A stretch of DNA of 30,944 bases from Azolla pinnata. Taxonomy: Eukaryota > Streptophyta > Polypodiopsida > Salviniales > Salviniaceae. The stretch is from NCBI GenBank assembly GCA_037176905.1, contig JBBBWG010003793.1, positions 1 to 30,944 on the forward strand. The letters are read 5' to 3'. Each line of letters opens with the position of its first letter. Position 1 is the stretch's first letter. Both the position numbers and the translations under genes were made by a program. Below, one piece after another: positions 28,790-30,944 of this stretch. The notes beneath the pieces were generated by a model, which did no database searches, was not told the DNA's origin, and worked only from the letters and a program-made list of their open reading frames with translations.

Positions 28790-30170
28790 CTCCATTCCAA
28801 CAAAATACCAAGAATATGTTGATGTCTTCGACAAAGCCAAAGCTAGTGTACTTCCGAAACATTGGCTATATGATTGTCCCATTGATCTGCAACCAAGAAA
28901 AGAGCCACCATGGGGACCGATCTACAATCCGTCACCAATGGAGCTTGAGGTTCTTACGCATACATTGAAGAAAATCTTACAAGTGGGTTTATTCGACATT
29001 TAAAGTCTAGAGCTGGTGCTCCTATCTTTTTCGTAAAGAAAAAAGACGGCTCCCTTCGTTTGGTCGTGGATTATTGAGGATTAAATAAAGTCACAATTAG
29101 GTCTTTTAGAGCACATTGGTGGTGCAAAACATTTTACCAAAATTGATTTACGGGGTGCATATAATCTTTTCCTTATTCGACCGGGGGGATGAGTGGAAGA
29201 CTGCATTTCACACTAGGTATGGGCATTTCAAATATACCGTAATGCTTTTCGGGCTTACAAATTCTCCCACTGTTTTCCAATATATGGCAAATGATATTTT
29301 TTCCGAGATTTTCTAGATATATTCCTCATCATCTATCTAGATGATCTGCTTATCTACTCTAGAACACAATCGGAACATGATATACATGTGCGAAAAGTAC
29401 TCCAACGCTTAAGAGAATATGGTCTTTATGCCAAACTGGAGAAGTGCAGTTTTGATTGCAAAGAAGTGGAGTTCTTCGGTTACACCATTTCATCAAAAGG
29501 TTTCTTCATGGACTCAAGGAAAGTTCAAACCATAGTGGAATGGCAAACTCCAAGTTCCGTCTGCGATGTCAAGTGTTTTCTTGGATTTACCAACTTTTAC
29601 CGCAAGTTCATCTGGAATTATTCGAAGATTGTCTTGCCGCTCACTCATCTCACCAAGAAAAATCAAGGCTTTGTATGGACTCCTGAAGCGGACAAAGCCT
29701 TTACTCAGTTAAAAGAGGCATTCACATCATCTCCTATCTTAGCTCATGTGGATCCAGCGAGGCCATATACCATTGAGGCAGATGCATCCGACTTTGCACT
29801 GGGAATCATCGTATCACAACTAGGGGAAGATTGGGAGTTACATCTAGTCGCGTTTCACTCAAGAAAATGTAATGCTGCGGAGATCAATTATGAGGTGCAT
29901 GACAAAGAGTTACTAGCTGTGGTCGAGTCTTTAGTGCAATGGCGACATTTCTTGGAAGGTTAGCCTCATAAAATCATCATTTATAGCGACCAAAAAATCT
30001 TGCATATTTCCAGACGCCTCGAGTGCTAAATAGGCGACAAGCTTGATGGGTGCAATTGTTAACTCGCTTTGATTTCAAGATCATTTTCCGCCGAGGGAAA
30101 CAACAAGGGCAAGCAGATTCTCTGTCTTGGTGCTCATACTTGGCACCTCGCCTTGGAGACCCAGTTTTCG
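28790..30170 (+). pseudogene. Gypsy reverse transcriptase and RNase H, degenerate
   Basis: RT begins with YVDVFDKAKASVLP and RKEPPWGP, then [12 protein letters not shown] stop follows VDY (TGA 29075-29077), and about 29 bp present in the other copy are deleted near 29100. Motif [10 protein letters not shown] and the YLDD box (29334-29345) are intact in sequence but in separate frames. 29388-29963 is one open frame covering the RT connection and RNase H (TIEADASDFALG, LVAFHSRK, NYEVHDKELLAV). The RNase H end and linker (FDFKIIFRRGKQQGQADSLS) continue at 30063. Confidence 0.9.
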
Positions 30171-30289
30171 ACAATCAAAAGCCAATTCTTCTTGGTCCAA
30201 GAAAACTGCAAGCCACAACGGTTTCTAACGCGCCACTGGATTCAAGGCTTCTTGATACTATTCGACAACAAGTTCACACTGATGATTTT

Positions 30290-30602
30290 GCAAAGGATGT
30301 CTTTGCCAACCTTGGTCCCAGTGATGCATCTTGCTCCACATTGTCAGGATCATCTCGATGTTATAAGGAGTTTAAGCGGCAAGATAACTCACTTTTCTAC
30401 AAGAATCTCTGTTATGTCCCTGATGGATCACCACGCCTTCAAGTGTTGGAGCACTGTCATGATGCCCGTATGGCTAGACACTTTGGTATTGCTTGACACT
30501 TGGTATTGTCAAGACGATGGAGCTAGTGAGGCGATCCTTTGGTGGCCTCATTTATAGCAATTCGTTGAAGATTATGCTCGCACTGTTAAACAATGGGAGT
30601 AG
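30290..30602 (+). pseudogene. Integrase zinc-binding region, truncated
   Basis: LCYVPDGSP and then HCHDARMARHFG match the HHCC start of gypsy integrases. A frameshift after HFGI and a stop follow. The two Cys expected in YARTCxxC read as Val and Trp near 30585. The sequence ends at 30602 against an LTR. Confidence 0.75.
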
Positions 30603-30897
30603 TGAGAAGCATATATTCCCTTTTTCTTTTTAATAGGGTAGAAACAACCCGTTTTTAACAAATGAAGCATAAGAGGTGTTACCAACCAAGTATTATGAAT
30701 GGTTGCGACATGGCATCTCATCTCTCTATTTTTCATACATGTATATATAATACTAATTTTATTTTAATAGCTATCATAAGAGTATAATGGTAGGTATCTT
30801 GTTTATATAGAGAGAGGTCTTAGGTTCAAGTACTACTTGTTGCATTTTGTGTATGATATTTCACATTAAATCTTAATGTCGTGCTTGATTCTCAACA
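30603..30897 (-). repeat. LTR (probably copia) inserted in the gypsy integrase
   Basis: On the minus strand the segment runs from TGTTGAGAATC to TTCTCA, 295 bp. A purine tract (GAGAGGGAG, 30898-30906) precedes the TGTTGAGA start, as for the 3' LTR of a minus-strand element whose body lies to the right of the window. The left border coincides with the abrupt end of gypsy integrase homology. Confidence 0.6.
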
Positions 30898-30908
30898 CTC
30901 CCTCTCAA
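30898..30908 (-). other. Polypurine tract of the right-edge element
   Basis: CTTGAGAGGGAG on the minus strand abuts the TGTTGAG LTR start. The remaining bases to 30944 would be the internal 3' end of that element. Confidence 0.5.
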
Positions 30909-30944
30909 GCACATATTAAGATCTTGAAGGCCAAGCTTTCTTCT

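Larger units (their letters stand above)
26435..30602 (+). mobile_element. Ty3/gypsy element, plus strand, interrupted
   Basis: The order is 5' LTR, gag, protease, RT, RNase H, then the N-terminal zinc region of integrase. The element breaks off at 30602 against another LTR, so the integrase core and 3' LTR are outside the window or lost. It is closely related to the minus-strand copy at 20899-25290 and retains more: gag, motif A and YLDD are present. Stops, frameshifts and a deletion in RT make it defective. Confidence 0.85.

Noticed and set aside
1..30944. A new defence or gene-cluster system
   Set aside because: The host genes are unrelated, widely spaced plant genes, and the rest is repeats and retroelement remnants. 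Nothing supports a coordinated novel system.

Overview
The window is nuclear DNA of a land plant. It contains split genes with GT-AG introns, a PLS-class PPR gene, a plastid-type membrane protein, Ty3/gypsy chromovirus and Ty1/copia remnants, and very many simple repeats. The PPR style (nearly identical 102-residue P-L-S triplets, GEEIH and ALVDMYAKCG phrases) and the repeat-rich, gene-poor layout best fit a fern. That lineage call is inference from recognition, not a search.

Layout, left to right. 1-770 holds a decayed LTR remnant, possibly a TRIM-like LTR-PBS-PPT-LTR core, next to a minus-strand copia RNase H fragment. 770-3600 is AT-rich and gene-poor, with a 45-bp minisatellite and a degenerate GGCTTGTG array. 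3705-6566 is an eight-exon gene rebuilt here from splice signals and reading phase; it encodes a 220-residue putative plastid membrane protein. 8340-10022 is an intronless PPR gene. 11.6-15 kb is a dense block of microsatellites ending in a G-box and a purine-rich leader. 14988-16721 encodes a 577-residue protein resembling the BYPASS1/ROH1 family, heavily expanded by runs of Ala, Ser, Thr, Gln, Pro and Cys. 18.7 kb has a tRNA-like SINE candidate and 19.33-19.70 kb a TIR element with TA flanks.

From 20.9 kb to the end the window is retrotransposon. A minus-strand chromovirus remnant (20899-about 25290: 3' LTR, PPT, chromodomain, integrase, RNase H, RT, protease) faces away from a related plus-strand copy (26435-30602: 5' LTR, gag, protease, RT, RNase H, start of integrase). 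The plus copy is interrupted at 30603 by a minus-strand LTR, probably copia, whose body lies beyond the window. Both gypsy copies carry stops, frameshifts and lost catalytic residues and look dead.

The three host genes show no sign of working together. No operon-like or defence system is visible. The best leads are the low-complexity BPS1-like protein, the hidden spliced gene, the TIR element, the tRNA-like boxes shared by retroelements of different families, and the nested transposon structure at the right edge.
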